DNA from: Triangularia verruculosa
Taxonomy: Eukaryota > Ascomycota > Sordariomycetes > Sordariales > Podosporaceae
DNA length: 64,000 bases
Direction: 5' to 3'
Assembly: GCA_033296885.1 (NCBI GenBank)
Contig: MU863981.1
Span: 62,001-126,000 of the forward strand
Position 1 is the stretch's first letter, and each line of letters opens with the position of its first letter. Both the position numbers and the translations under genes were made by a program. Shown here in pieces: positions 11,441-23,428 of this stretch. The notes under the pieces are model-generated. The model was not told the origin of the DNA. It was given only the letters and a program-made list of their open reading frames with translations, and made no database searches.

Positions 11441-11975
11441 GTTGGGAAAGCGGCAATTGAATAGAGGGCATGTGGTCTTGCGGTGTCCGACAATTGAAAG
11501 AATGCTTCCCCAGTTTAGCGGGAGAATTATCAAGTCGTCTTAATGGTGCACCATGCGCAGTGAAGGACAAAGACTCCGCCGTGGCAGCTTATATATTAGG
11601 TCTCCGACCTCTCCTTCCGTCCAGCCCGCATCGAGAAACCGGCGTCAATCTGGCTGCTGCAGCAGTTCGGATGGCGCAATGGTCCGAACGATGGCGATTT
11701 GGGAACTCGTCTCCCCCGTGCTTTCATCCCTGATCTAGATGACGATCCTGCAGGGGTGTCTGTCCGGTTGTCCCTTGTGGGAGGGAGGTCCGGTGAGCTT
11801 TTTGACCTTTTCATCTATGTTCATAATATATATCAATTTGTTTTGATTATATTGTTTTTTGCAAACCCAAATTTTAATCCCAACTAAGATAGTTCAAGTC
11901 GTTATAAGAAAAAGCTCGAGGAGTCCTCCCTATTCAAAAGCAGTATCACAACTGGAAAAAAGAGAGCCAAAATAT
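11441..11975. other. Intergenic between convergent genes
   Basis: The region holds 3' flanks of the TRAPPC12-like and cupredoxin genes. From about 11,800 to 11,900 it is AT-rich. No gene is recognised. Confidence 0.6.
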
Positions 11976-13946
11976 CTAAAGCCACACCTGCTCCGGCCCA
12001 GCAACAACATGCTTCGCAATCTCCCCCAACCCAACCCCCTCCTCATCCACAATCACCACAAACACATCCCCCGTCCACCCCTTCGGCACACTCACTTGCT
12101 TCCCCCCTTCAACCTTGGCATACTCCAACTCCCCCCACGGCCCAATCCAAGCAACCCAATGCTCACCACTCCCCTCATACTCCACCGTCACCTTCGTCTC
12201 CCCAGCCTCCTCCACCTCGGCCACCTTCACCCCCGGCCACGCCTTCTCCACCCCCTCCACCTCGACCTCCGCAGGACAACTCTCCACAAAATTCCCCAGC
12301 ACATAACTCCACGCCAGCGGCACCGGCACCCCAATCTCCCTCGGCGCAGCACTAGCAAGGTGATTCCTCATCATATTCACCACCCCAGCCGCCCTGCTCT
12401 TCGCCCCAACCTGCGCAAGCAGCACCGGCACCAAGAACGGATCCTCCTTTGCGATCTGAGACGACATGTCGATCAGAGCACCGATCTGCACCAGATTCAA
12501 ACTATTCCACGCTTCCAGAAACCCTTTCACTCCCCCGTCAAGAGGTAACTTCCATTTACACCCGCCGTGGGGTTTGATCTGGTAGTGCTCCATGACCGTT
12601 GCTGTGGTGGCGGAGTGGAGGACCGACTGCGCGGCCCAGGCGCCGATCGAGTCGACGATTGTTTGGGGGTATACACCTTTCCATTCTCCGGCGGTTTCGA
12701 GCTTGAGGTAGGATTCCCAGAGGAGGTGGGTGATGAGGTTCTCGATTTGGAGGTGGAGCTGCAGGAAGGCTGTGGCGGAGGGGGAGAGTTTCTCTGCCCA
12801 GTTCCAGTGCTTTGGTTTGTGCCCGCCGGCTTTGTCGGCGAAGTAATCTGGTACGTCTGGGCTGCCCCAGGCGGGGAGGGTTTGGGAGGCGGCAGGGGGG
12901 GTGGAGTGGGTTGCTGAGGGGGTGATGGTGGTGGAATCACCGTTGTTGTTGCCTTCGCGAAATTCGGCGGGGAGTTCGTTGCCGTTGAAGGTTTTGACTT
13001 CTTTTCCGTTGACGAGAATGATACCACCCAAAGGAGCGTAAGGATCGATGGTGCTTGGGGTGGGTGCGGTTTTGGCCTTTTCGACGAAGGCGGCAAGGGT
13101 GTTGCCTTCGGTTGGGGCGTTGATGCTGCCTACCATTCCTGACTGGCAGTGGTTGCCGTTAGGTTGGGCGCAGTAGAACCACACAGGCTTTGTGTTCTCG
13201 ATCTGGATGTTGAAGGTGGCGGGAGATACGGTGCCTTCTTTGGTGGGGATGTGACCGCTGCTGAAGCCGCGTTCTAGGAGCTGGCAGGGCTTGTCGAAGG
13301 TGGATTGGACGACGGAGTGGTTCTTGGGGGAGAAGTTGAACTTGACGTAGGTTCCAACGGGCTCGACGATGTTGTCTGGATCAAACTTCAGCCCGCCCTT
13401 GCCAACATCGACGGAGATTTCGCGGCGGCCGATTTGCGGGAGGCCGTCGTGTGGTGATGTGCTTTGAGGGGCGTTCTTAGCTTTCTCCTTGTAGGCGTCG
13501 ATGGTGTTGCCACTCTCGGGAGGGTTGATGGCATGGACCATGCCTTTTTTGCAGTGGTCGCCGGTTGTTTGCGAGCAATACAGCCATATTGGCTTGTCAT
13601 CTTCAACAGTGATGGTGAATGTTGTTCGAGATGCGACGTCTTGTGAATCGCTGGGAACAAAGCCAGAGAAGATGGCGCCGTCTATTGGTTGGCATGGCTT
13701 GTCGAAGCTTGACTGTGCTACTGAGTGGTTCTAGGAGTTGTTAGAGTCATCAACGGTGTCAAAGACAGGAAAGACCAAGGATACCTTTGCAAAGAATGTG
13801 TATGTAATGGTGTCATGCTTCTGGGCCTTGACCACCTCTGGGACGAACTTGAGTTCCCCGCCCTTGCCTACAGTGACTTGATGATGGGCTGCTTGGGCAA
13901 GGCCCGCAAGTGAAAGGGCTGATAGTGAGCTGGTTGAAAACCGCAT
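11976..13946 (-). CDS. Secreted double-cupredoxin plus ferritin-like (Rds1-type) protein
   Basis: Two exons, 13946-13785 and 13730-11976, with a 54-nt intron at 13731-13784; 638 residues. A signal peptide (about 1-19) is followed by two consecutive plastocyanin-like cupredoxin domains. Each has NHSVxQSxFDKPCQ and a C-terminal loop with Tyr-Cys, Gln, Gly and His-Cys (for example YCSQTTGDHCKKGM and YCAQPNGNHCQSGM), the usual fungal blue-copper or copper-like site. From about residue 330 a helical region (SATAFLQLHLQIENLITHLL..., then HYQIKPHGGCKW) resembles the ferritin-like domain of Rds1-type stress proteins; its Glu/His pattern is only partly recognisable, so metal binding there is uncertain. 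The combination points to an extracellular metalloprotein, perhaps in copper/iron handling or oxidative stress at the wall. The coding strand becomes G-rich in the last 550 nt. Confidence 0.8.
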
Positions 13947-14958
13947 GTTGGATATGGATATGGTGACGGTATGGCTGGTGGGCCAAAAGCTCCGTCGGGA
14001 GATTCACGGGGGCAATGTGGTTTTAATGCCTGTGAAAGGATCACGACAAAGTTGGGCTTTGGGGGGTGCCTGTCCCCCGCAGCAGCCTTGCCTAGCGCGA
14101 CCCCTGCTGCAACATACATACCATGCAGCATGCCGTTGACAAACGGCAGGAGACCAGGGGTGGTGGTGTCTGGGCGCATCTATTTCCAGCAGACCAATCC
14201 CAGAACAACATGGTGGCTGAGGTGTGGTGAGAGGGCGGCCAACGACCCCTCTTCAGTATCGGCATCGTGATACCCGGGAAAGGATTCGGAAGGTTCCCGG
14301 AAGAAACCAGCGTCGGCCGCTCGATGTTCCCATTCGTTCCTCTCAGAAAGACCACTCCCCCTCCATTCTCCAAGATGAGGTGAGAGCAGGTCGTCGCCGC
14401 GAGCGGGTGGCACTGCTTACCCGCCAGAGGCAGTGCTGCAGATAAGCGCCAGACGCCATCCAAAAAAGCATCACCAGAAAGACTTCGGTTGGAGAAAGAT
14501 CCGTTCTTTAAGGTACCCCTGGACCAGTGAGCTAACAGCCGAAAATATTCCCAAATCCAGTCGCATTCAGGCCGCAACCCAACAGAGGGGAAAACACGGG
14601 AGACCTTCCGAGCAAAGAACTCGAGACAGTTCATCCCTGTAGCAGTGTGGCTAGGGCTGATTGGAGCCCCTGTAATCGACGCCAAGCTTTTCCATGGCGA
14701 CCAGGGTCCCAGATCCATGCCCAACAGCCAACCCACCTTTAACCGCTCGCTGCCTGCTTCAAATATGTCGGACCCCTCCATTGCGTGCGTGGGTGAGCTT
14801 GTGGTCGCGAGTTTAGGTACCTTAGTCTCCGACGGTGTTTTCAGCGGTAATCGGTGATATATACCTTACCTTTCATTCATCTGGCCAGTCTTAAGCGACT
14901 TTGTTGGTTTATTTGTCAGAAATCATTTCTCGCTCCATATCCAACCCAACCCGCGAAC
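13947..14958. other. Divergent promoter, 1.0 kb
   Basis: Upstream of both the cupredoxin-ferritin gene (minus) and the SUR7-like gene (plus). A 229-codon minus-strand frame (14092-14781) crosses it but shows no family features or sensible exon structure, so I do not call a gene. Confidence 0.5.
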
Positions 14959-16096
14959 ATGGCGCGAGGGCTCCTCTTCAGCGTCACCCCCATCATCCTC
15001 AACATCACCACTCTCATATTACTATGCCTCGTCATCTTTTCCGGCTTCAACAACAGTCTCACCCAAATATACTGGATGAAGGTTCATCTCTCCCTCCCCT
15101 CCTCCTCCCCCGTCCACTCATCACTAACCATCCCCCCCCTAGACCGATAACACCAAACTCTCCATCCCCCCCGCCCTCGCCGGCTCCAAACCCCTCGAGG
15201 ACCTCTCCATCTTTACGGGGACAGATTACATCGGCCCCAACTCCACCGCCACCACCCTCTCCCTCCCGGACCACAACACAATCCACCTCCTCACCGAATG
15301 CGGCCTCTTCCCCGACGACGACAACAGCAAAACCGAATGCAGCAACCCCGACCTCAACTTCTGGTTCCGCCCCGAACGCGACCTCAAGCTCAGCGCCACC
15401 TCCCGCGGGGGCCGGGAGTCGGCCGTTCTGAGAGACGCGCTTGGGTCTTACTCCCGCTCGTCGAGGTTCATCGAGTGGTCCTTCATCATCGGCGCCCTGT
15501 GCGCCCTCTTCGCGCCCCTCGAAAGCTACTTTAGCCCGTTGTTTGCTGGCATCACGTGTGCGTTTGCGACTGTTATGCTTGGGGCGGGAACGATCACTGC
15601 CGCGGTTGTGTTTAGGAGGCTGGCGGATGCGATTAATGATGAGTTTAGAGACGAGGGGATTAGTGCGGTGACGGGGGGGATTCCGATTGCGTTTGGGGTG
15701 GTTGGGGCGGGGATGTTTGCTGCGGCGACGGTTTGTTATGTCATGTCGCATCGAAAGGGGGTGTCAGCAGGGGGGTGGAAGAGGGGGGGTAAAGGGGGGT
15801 TCCGGGCGAGGAGTGTGGGTGGTGAGCAGTATGGTGCGGCGCCGGGTGGGTTGTTTGGAGGTCAGCACAAGTACGTGCCGATTGAGAAGCAGAGTGGTGG
15901 GCAGCAGCAAGGGGTGGTGGGGGATCGGGATTTGGAGAGGAGGTTGGATGATGACTGGGCGGCGCCGGATGAGTATTCGGGGAGGAATAATAACAACAAT
16001 GGGGGGAGTATCCCGATGGTGTCGATGGGTGCTGGGGGGAATAAGCAGACGAAGGATTTGAATACGGCTTATGAGCCGTATAGTCGGCAGCTTTGA
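14959..16096 (+). CDS. SUR7/PalI-family plasma-membrane protein
   Basis: Two exons, 14959-15081 and 15143-16096, with a 61-nt intron; 358 residues. The first transmembrane helix (about residues 7-30, ILNITTLILLCLVIFSGF) is followed by an extracellular loop of about 120 residues with two cysteines (EC.LF...ECSNPDLNFWF). Three more helices follow (about 170-275, including FIEWSFIIGALCALF and GIPIAFGVVGAGMFAAATV). The C-terminal tail is Gly-rich and Gln/Asn-rich, predicted cytoplasmic. Four helices plus this loop is the SUR7 plan; those proteins organise eisosome/MCC membrane domains, and PalI acts in pH sensing. Assignment to SUR7 rather than PalI is tentative. The switch from C-ending to G-ending codons falls near 15,540, inside the third helix region. 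Confidence 0.82.
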
Positions 16097-16345
16097 GAGA
16101 GTGTCAGACAAGAGCAGGGCGACTGGAGAGTGAGGTATTGATGGATGAAGTAGATATTTTGGCCGAGGAAAAGGCGTTTTGGCGTCAGGATACTTTGACT
16201 GTTGGATAGTCTGGAGATGTAGCAGTAGTAAAATCAAATCCTAACTTTTAAGAAAGATTCTAGTCTATTTAAGGTGTTTAACGTGTGCCACCAACCTCTA
16301 ACAATTCTATTCTAACGTCTATTTCTCACATTCCCACCCAATATA

Positions 16346-17438
16346 TCAAGCAAAGAGCTTCGTCACAGCCTCCACAACCCCCTCCCCACTACCACATACA
16401 ATTCCACCCCTCTCATCCGTCTCCTTGATCTCCCTCTCCAGAATGTCAACCCCGCCATTTTCAAACTCCACCGCCTTGCCCCCAGCACATTCCACCACCA
16501 GAGCAATAGGGCAAAGCTCATACAGCCTCCTCAACTTCGCCTTGTGCCTGGCACTAACAGGCGAGATGTAGACCCCATGCCCTTTGACCAACGCATGGAC
16601 GATATCCGGCACCAAACCACCTGAATATCTCAGAGTATACGCATCGGTAATATACTCGCTGATCAACCTAGCATACTGCGGGATATCCGACGCAGACCGT
16701 AGATTCGCAGGAGAAAAATACTTTGTCTTTGGGCTTGCCGACGCCAAAGACAAGGACGGACGAGTCACCTCCCAGGTGCGAGTCAGACTGTCGAACGCTG
16801 CCTCGAGACAAACTGATGGCAATGAGGGGAGGCGAATGGCGATGATAGCTGTAGTGCGTGGGCCAAAGACTCCCAAGATGGAAAGGAATTGTGAGGTGGA
16901 GGGGGAAACGTTGAGCGCGGTTGGACCATCCCAGAGACCGATGATCGCTCCGACTGTCCAGTTCGATGGGATGATGGAGCTGCCGTCTAGGGGGTCGAAG
17001 GCAAGTGTGTAGGATTCTTGATGTTGGGATGGAGAAGAGGAGGGGGTGGTGGTAGTTGTGTGGACTACGGGGCGCTCGACGGGGTCTTCTTCGCTGGAGG
17101 CTGTAACGATGGCGGGGCAGGAGGTGATGGCGTGCCGGATATGGGCTTCGGCTTGGACGTCGACGTTGAGTTCTGGACGGTAGTGTTAGGATGTTCTGGT
17201 GGGATGATGGGGAGAAAGAAATCTTACGGTCATCGCCGAAGGTGTTGGATGTGCCGGCCGCTGAGACGTGATGTGAGTTTTGGAGGTCTTTGGCGATTTC
17301 CGCGACGCTCTTCAGGAGGGATGGGATCACAGAGCCGAGGAGGGAGTCACGGCTTCCATCTTGAGGGATGGCCTTTTGGAGATGTGAGATAAGACTTGGA
17401 GACAGGCTGATATCGGGGAGGATTGTGGTTCTGCCCAT
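16346..17438 (-). CDS. Sedoheptulose-1,7-/fructose-1,6-bisphosphatase family enzyme
   Basis: Two exons, 17438-17228 and 17172-16346, with a 55-nt intron at 17173-17227; 345 residues. The metal/phosphate-binding signature FDPLDGSS is at residues 129-136, and the upstream acidic pair in SSEED (residues 96-100) matches the family's metal-binding Glu. The later stretch YTLRYSGGLVPDIVHALVK is closer to plant SBPase (RYTGGMVPDV) than to classical FBPase. The expected activity is Mg-dependent removal of the 1-phosphate from a sugar bisphosphate. In a non-photosynthetic fungus this would feed a riboneogenesis-like branch of the pentose phosphate pathway; that role is inference. No transit peptide is evident, so a cytosolic location is likely. 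The 3' part of the coding strand is G-rich and the 5' part C-rich. Confidence 0.85.
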
Positions 17439-18060
17439 GGTGTCTAAAGCTTTGTGAGCTGAAAGGTTATTTGAGTCAAGGTTTGAGGGGAATTTTCACC
17501 TTGTAATTAAGAGATCGAAGATACAAAGTGATCTAATTGTTCGTTATAGAGAATATTGATCAATATCGACTTAAATGACAGGTCTCCTAACGAAACTTTG
17601 AAATATTGCTGCTGGTGTCAGGTTGAAGACCAAGAATTGCCGCAGGTCCGGACTTGAATTTGCTCCATTGAATTTGCTCCATCAGACCTCAGCCTTCAGG
17701 GTTAGGGTCCGTATGGGAGAGCAACCACATGAGGGGGGCAACTTGTAAGTGAATAGGAACAATAGCTCTATATCTCATTTTGAAAGGGGTCAGTTGGTGA
17801 ATCCAGGGCAGGAACAATGCTTGCACACTGATGTTATTGTGGTCCATGCCCAGATGACCAGCCAAAAGCCCACAAAACCTGAATTTCAAGGTCTTCCAGA
17901 GCCAGGCTCTTGCTCTTTTCCGTCACCTTCCAGTTCCCAAACCCACGAATAGATATTTCGACTGTCGACAGTCGAAATAATTCTCTGGCCCCGCGTTTAC
18001 CTTTTCTCCCACCAAACCACAAGCACCCTGCCGACTGCCAGAACGCCGAGACAGCCCACG
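17439..18060. other. Divergent promoter region
   Basis: It separates the bisphosphatase gene (minus) from the acidic-tailed gene (plus). It is AT-rich near 17,490-17,640. A perfect palindrome around CGACTGTCGACAGTCG occurs at about 17,958-17,973. No gene is recognised. Confidence 0.5.
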
Positions 18061-19670
18061 ATGTCGTCTCCCAGCAGCCTCCCCCCTGCCGCCGAGCAGC
18101 CTGTGGTGGTCGACGACGATGAGCCTGGTAAGATAAATCCGCAGCCCTCTTTCCCCAAGCCCAAAATCGCACTCTTACCCCTCCAACCGCAAAGTTCTTC
18201 CTTGTGGCTCGTTTCCAAGCGACCACAACCACCACCATCAGCATGAGCTCGCGCTCAAACATCGAGGGTGAGGAAACGGTGCTCGAGTCGATCGAGACGG
18301 ACGAGCTGGACGAGCCGGGCGTTCGCGAGCCCGGCTCGAACAGGCGTCCCCTCGTCCCAACACGGGCGTATTGGACGCCAACACCAGAGGGCAAGCCTAC
18401 TTTCTCACTTCATCCCATGACCCCATTCTGCGTTATCCGGCCCAGCAGGCCATGGTAGCTCATATTTCACGAGTCTCCAACCAGTCTTCTCTGCTGACAC
18501 ATTCAAACAGTCGATCGTCCCCCCGTGAAGCGCTCGTTCGACCTGGTGGACGAGATCCCCAAGTGGGGTGGGGACCGTCCCAAGGTCCTCCTTTTCGACG
18601 GCGGCTCGGTTCTCCATAACCGCATCACTCTCACCCATGCCTTTCACGAGGTATTCACCACCGTCTTCCCAGAGCACCGCGTGCCCAGCCAGGACGACAT
18701 CGCCGAGGCCCTTTCCTACTCCACAGTCTGGTATGTTCAGTCCCTTTTTCAATACTTTTGCTCTCGACTCGCTGACGAAGGTGCTGTAAGGCCCGATATC
18801 CTCTCTCACTTGGGCGTTCCCAATGATGTGTACGAGGCCAGAAGAAAGGTCTCGGAAGATACCTATATGCAGTCCTTTGTCGACTTTGACGGCTTCAAGA
18901 AAGTGGTGTTCTTCACCGATTGTCTTCGTGTTCTCCGCGCCGCCAAGGAGAAGGGTTTCGTCATGGTTCTTCGAACCATTGACACGATCAAGGCTGCCCA
19001 AGTCCTGTGCGACGCCGGTGCCACCGATATCTTTGACATTTACCTCGACGATGACAACGCCTGGATCTCTCGTGGATCTGTTGTTCCGCCCCGCCCTATC
19101 ACGTCCACGAGCCTCAAGGTGGCGTATGATGACTTCCTCCAAAGCAAAGGTGTCAATGTTGAAGGTAAGGATTTCCATTTTCTCTTTCCGCCAACATTTC
19201 CTCCCCTATCACAGTTGCTGACCATAGTTGAATTCCCAGACGACAACACCCTCGCGCTCAAGCCTGAGGAGGTGATGCTAGTGTGCGGCTGCGTTGGTAT
19301 TCTCATGAAGCACATCAAGAAGGGTGCAGCCGACGAGCTGTGGGGTTGCAAGCTTTGCTACATCGCCCGTACCGAGGCCGAGCTCCCCTTGGAATTGGAA
19401 GCCGAGCTTGACCTGGAGGTGGAGGACCTGGACGAGTTTGGCTACAGCTTGTTCGACCTTCCTCTCCCCGAGACGGCTCCAGCGCGTACAGTGGCGGCGA
19501 GCAGTGCCACCGATTTGGCCGGCGGCCTGACGATGGAGGATATAATTGAGATTCCCGACGACGAAGACGAGGATATGATGGAGGAGGAGGTGGAGGAGGA
19601 GGTGGAGGAGGAGGTGGAGGAGGAGGAGGAGGAGGAGGAGGAGGAGGAGGAGGAATTGGGGGTGGTCTAA
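18061..19670 (+). CDS. Unknown protein, possible HAD-like fold, acidic C-terminal tail
   Basis: Exons 18061-18127, 18220-18390, 18511-18730, 18791-19164 and 19228-19670 encode about 424 residues. Intron 2 (18391-18510, 120 nt) has a GCAAGC donor, i.e. a GC-AG intron with a CTGAC branch point and CAG acceptor. Intron 3 (18731-18790) and intron 4 (19165-19227) are stop-free and multiples of three, so 444- and 465-residue forms are possible if they are retained. The core begins RPKVLLFDGGSVL, which looks like the first strand of a HAD-type Rossmann fold, but the catalytic DxD is replaced by DGG; later GFVMVLRTID and DIYLDDDNAW could be further strands. I cannot name a function. The last 40 residues are almost pure Glu, encoded by a GAG repeat. 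The start could alternatively be the ATG at 18243. Confidence 0.7.
19581..19654 (+). repeat. GAG/GTG trinucleotide repeat coding poly-Glu
   Basis: About 24 consecutive GAG codons interrupted by four GTG codons form the C terminus of the preceding protein. Triplet periodicity keeps the frame, so length changes would alter only the acidic tail. Confidence 0.9.
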
Positions 19671-21170
19671 ACAGGGTGAGCGTCAAAGTCAAAGACAGTT
19701 TCGACAGAACGTTGCATTGGCCTCTTGGTCGAAATGAAAGATGCGCAAGCACGCGCCGTTGATTTTTCCTGACTGTGTCCGAGCAATGAATGTCCATCGT
19801 CTCAGCTTTGATGTGACTGTTAATTGGGTCCTTTCTTTCCAAATGCGAGGTCAGTCCGTTCAGTATTCTGGTTTCTTTCAGGTGACTTGTGACTTGAAAA
19901 GCCTTTTGTTGGCAGAGACATGTTTCCGCTTTCGTGTTGGGAGGTTTTCCCTATTCCCATCACCATCATATATCGATGCCGCGCCTACTCCTCTGAGGAC
20001 CTTGAATAACCACAGGTATACGGATTGACCTTTCAGAACACAGAAATGTTGAAGTGTATACATAACTGCGATAGGGAATTTGGTAGGGAACTCGATCCTA
20101 CTGCGCACATTTGTCCTGGGCAGTCATCGAACACTCACAAAATTAATAGGCATCTCCACAGCCTATCACCCTGATATCACCGACGAAGCCGATTGAAACG
20201 AGATATGAAGAGTTGCATTTGAACGATCGACTCACACAATGTCCGGCATCAGCAAACAAGGGGGAAACCGTGGTAGCCCGACAAGTGATAACGTCCATAT
20301 CCTTGAATTATGCTTGTCGATATGCCTTGCGGTCGTACGGCCGCGACGTAGCTGAGACCGTTGGCGGCAATACGGCGCTGGAATGCAACGTACCAGCCGC
20401 CAATACCTGCTATAAAAGTGTTAGCGAGTTCTGTTCCAGGCTTGCCGCGTCAGTCGAGAGATAGCGCCAACATGGCTCATCAAAGCGTGTTGCCAAGGAG
20501 ATTCCATCAACGGCACCTCATTCACAAAACCTCCATCACCAACACTGCTGTTTGTCTCCCAGGCTTGACCCCTTTTGAGTTTTGACACGAAGACGACGGG
20601 TTGTTCCAAGATCATCTACATTGCCGTATGTGCTGCGTCGTCGTCACCGACAGCCAACAATCGAGACGGAATAATTAGATGGCGCCGCTGATTGGATCCC
20701 ACCCGAACATAAATGCACATGCACCCCCTGTCGCACAGCACAAGCATAATCCGCCGCTGACTTGCAGTGCCTCTCGTTGCCGAAGGCTCTCCCAGCAAAC
20801 CCGCTGCCATGTCCACGGGTCTTGCCAGAGCACCCGAAACGCCTTATTTCTCGGCATCTTGCATGACCTGAAGACCTGCCAGCCCCAAGAGTGCTGCATG
20901 GCGTATCATCATTCCGCGTGTTGTCCCACCGCCCATACACGTCTTCCACCTTTTTTCCCACACGACCTCCCGCAAGACCCGACACCACCACCACCACCAC
21001 CCATATACATCTCTTTTCTGCAAGAAGCTGAACCAGGTCTGGAAGACCATACCCCGTTTGAGCTGAGATTCCTGCGTCCTCTCTGATCCCAGGATTGTAC
21101 GGCGGCCTGTGAGTCCAGTTTCCCGAAGTGTTCCGGAGACAAGACAGTCGTCAAGGCGCGGTGGAGAAAA
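19671..21170. other. Intergenic 1.5 kb
   Basis: No gene is firmly recognised. On the minus strand, about 20,615 to 20,260, an open segment with a good branch point and acceptor (CTAAC...TATAGCAG near 20,410) is followed by protein-like sequence containing GGWYVAFQRRIAANG. A small spliced gene is conceivable but I could not complete it. A CAC triplet run lies near 20,984-21,003. Confidence 0.4.
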
Positions 21171-23135
21171 ATGGTGGGCGACGGAGGTGGCTCCGGGCCA
21201 TCAACGGCCGACCGGGAGCCTGCATCGGGTGGCGGCGTCATAGCTTCGACGGGAGGAAGTACCAGGACGAAAAAATGGGCGACCGAAGAGGATTTCAGCA
21301 AATACCGGGAGATAATAACACAGCTGTACGACCGTGAAACACTATCGCAGCTGATGCACACGATGGAGGTTCGATATGGGTTCCTTGCCACGTAAGTCTG
21401 TCCCCTGACGTGCGTCATCAGCCGAAGGCCGGAGTTGCTAACGGAAAAAATCGCCAGAAATAAAATGTACAGAGCACGATTTAAACGATGGGGCCTCGGA
21501 AAGCGAAAGAAGTCAGATAGCGCCCTGCCTAGCCGGCCCAGGAAGCCGAAACAGAAGCAGCAGCCGATTCCTTCGCGGGCCGGAGACGCCAGTCAGCTCG
21601 CACAACCCGAACCCGAACCCGAACCCCACGATGTCGAAGCGATCCCTTACACACAGCGACGAACAGGTCTACTATTAATGAACGGCCGATGGATTGACCT
21701 ATCTCTCATTACGGACCAAGAACGGCGGTACCTTCTCCAACAGAAACGCAAGCAATCACAACAAACCACCAGTCCCCCGTCCTCAACCGCCCTCTCCCTC
21801 TCCCGCTCCCCCTCTCCAAGAACCATCCGCGCCCCTGACACCCTCCAATCCACCGAAGACATGTACCGCGCCATCCGGGATTACTACTCGGCCTCCTTCG
21901 CCTCCCACCGCTGGTCCTTCCTCGAAGACATCGCCTCCCCATCCCAAGCCCACGACGACAAAGCCGTCGTCGCAACCCACACCGGCGTCCGCCGCGGCTT
22001 CGAGATCTGGCGCCGCCTCATGACCGCCGTCCGCCTCTTCCACGACCCCTCCCACCCGGACAACCGCGCCCAATCCATCAAAGTAATCCGCATTACCTTT
22101 GCCGAGCTCACCGCCACCATCCTGAGCGGGCGAGAGTCCCCTTTACTCTTCTTCTGGATCATGCACGCCCTCACCCTCTTCCGCTCCATCCCCGACCCAA
22201 ACTTCCAGTCAATCGAGACCTACCTCTTGAAGCACCTCTTCGAGCTGACCGAAACCATCCGTCTCAAAAACGGCGGCGTCGCCCACCCCACAGCCCAGCT
22301 TTGGAAAGTATTATACTCCAACGGCAAAGGACTCTTGTTTTCCCCCCCAGATGACACCCCTTCTTCCTACCCCTCCCCCTCAAGCTCAGAATCCGATGAT
22401 TCCACTCCCCCCCCACCACCATCAACACCATCACCACCATCTGCACCACCACCACCACCACCCCCGCCTTCCTCAACACCAGGAATAACAACATCCCCCT
22501 CCAAAATCCTCCTCAACCACACCCACCTCTCCACCCTCCTCACCTCCGCCGCAGACCTCTTCTCCTCCTCCCCCGACCACGGCCCCCTCCACAAGCGCAC
22601 AATCGAGCTCCGCAACTTCTCCATCTTCACCTCCCTCCCCGCCTTCCACCCCGCCTCCCCGACCCAGCTCTCCCGCTTCCAATCCCTCTACCGCACCGTC
22701 ACCACCGCCCTCCCAGACACCTTTGACGGCCGCGAGATGGACGTCCGCGCCTGGCTAGCGTCCCACTACTTCACCATGGGCCGCCTCGACCAGGCCGCCT
22801 CCCTCCTCGAGCCGATCCTGCTCGACCCAGACAAAATAAAAGAGGTCGACAAGGTCCAGGAGGCCTCCGAGAGTTTTAATCTCTTGTACGGCAGCATCAA
22901 GATGGCCATGGGCAGGACCGACGAGGCCGAGGGGATTCTCAGGCAGGTGATTGAGCGCGGGAGGAAAAGCTGGAGGGAGCACGGGGAGGAGGTCCACCTC
23001 AGCGATGGGCTGCTCGCGCTGGACCAGTGTCTCAGGGCGCAGGGGAGGACCGAAGAGGCGGATGAGATCATAAAGGAGCACAGAAGCTTGCTGAGAGAGG
23101 CGTTGCTGAAGAGGGGCGAGGAAGACGGTGCTTGA
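21171..23135 (+). CDS. Clr5-domain protein with C-terminal TPR-like region
   Basis: Two exons, 21171-21391 and 21458-23135, with a 66-nt intron at 21392-21457; 632 residues. Residues about 36-90 form a Clr5 domain: TEEDFSKYREIITQLYDRE, then a conserved METRYGF-like turn (MEVRYGFLAT) and NKMYRARFKRWGLGKRKK. The intron splits this domain, and joining the exons restores it exactly. The domain is named after S. pombe Clr5, which acts in gene silencing, but in filamentous fungi it is a widespread N-terminal module, possibly DNA-binding. The middle is low-complexity Pro/Ser (about 285-330). The C-terminal third has paired helices (VRAWLASHYFTMGRLDQAAS, SIKMAMGRTDEAEGILRQV) typical of TPR repeats. 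The last 230 nt turn strongly G-rich. Confidence 0.85.
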
Positions 23136-23170
23136 ACTTGACTTGCATATATTTTGCATATACATTGTAC

Positions 23171-23176
23171 AATAAA
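23171..23176 (+). terminator. Poly(A) signal after the Clr5 gene
   Basis: AATAAA lies 35 nt downstream of the TGA at 23133-23135, following AT-rich sequence with repeated TGCATATA, which fits a fungal cleavage/polyadenylation element. Confidence 0.5.
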
Positions 23177-23428
23177 CACGGATTAGCAAGGCGTTATGTG
23201 GCGGGACATGTTTTCGCATTGATAGATGCGTAGAATCCAACATCTTCTGATCAAGCCTAGAAATATACAAATTTTAGTCTCCAATTTTTTCTGTCAATAA
23301 CCTGCTAGAGCGCCGTTTTCTCTCAAAGATATTTTGGGGTATCATGCCTTCGCTGCTATAACGCTTCCCAAAACTCCAAACGCAAAAAGACCAACCGAAA
23401 CATACCCAACAGTGTAACATGGCTCTTT

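Noticed and set aside
14092..14781. A 229-codon minus-strand frame in the divergent promoter before the SUR7-like gene
   Set aside because: No domain, membrane or signal features, no conserved-looking motifs, and composition unlike neighbouring genes; likely chance.
20100..20615. Possible small spliced gene on the minus strand with CTAAC...TATAGCAG and GGWYVAFQRRIAANG
   Set aside because: No donor site gave a continuous protein from an ATG, and the frame soon stops; kept only as a note in the intergenic entry.
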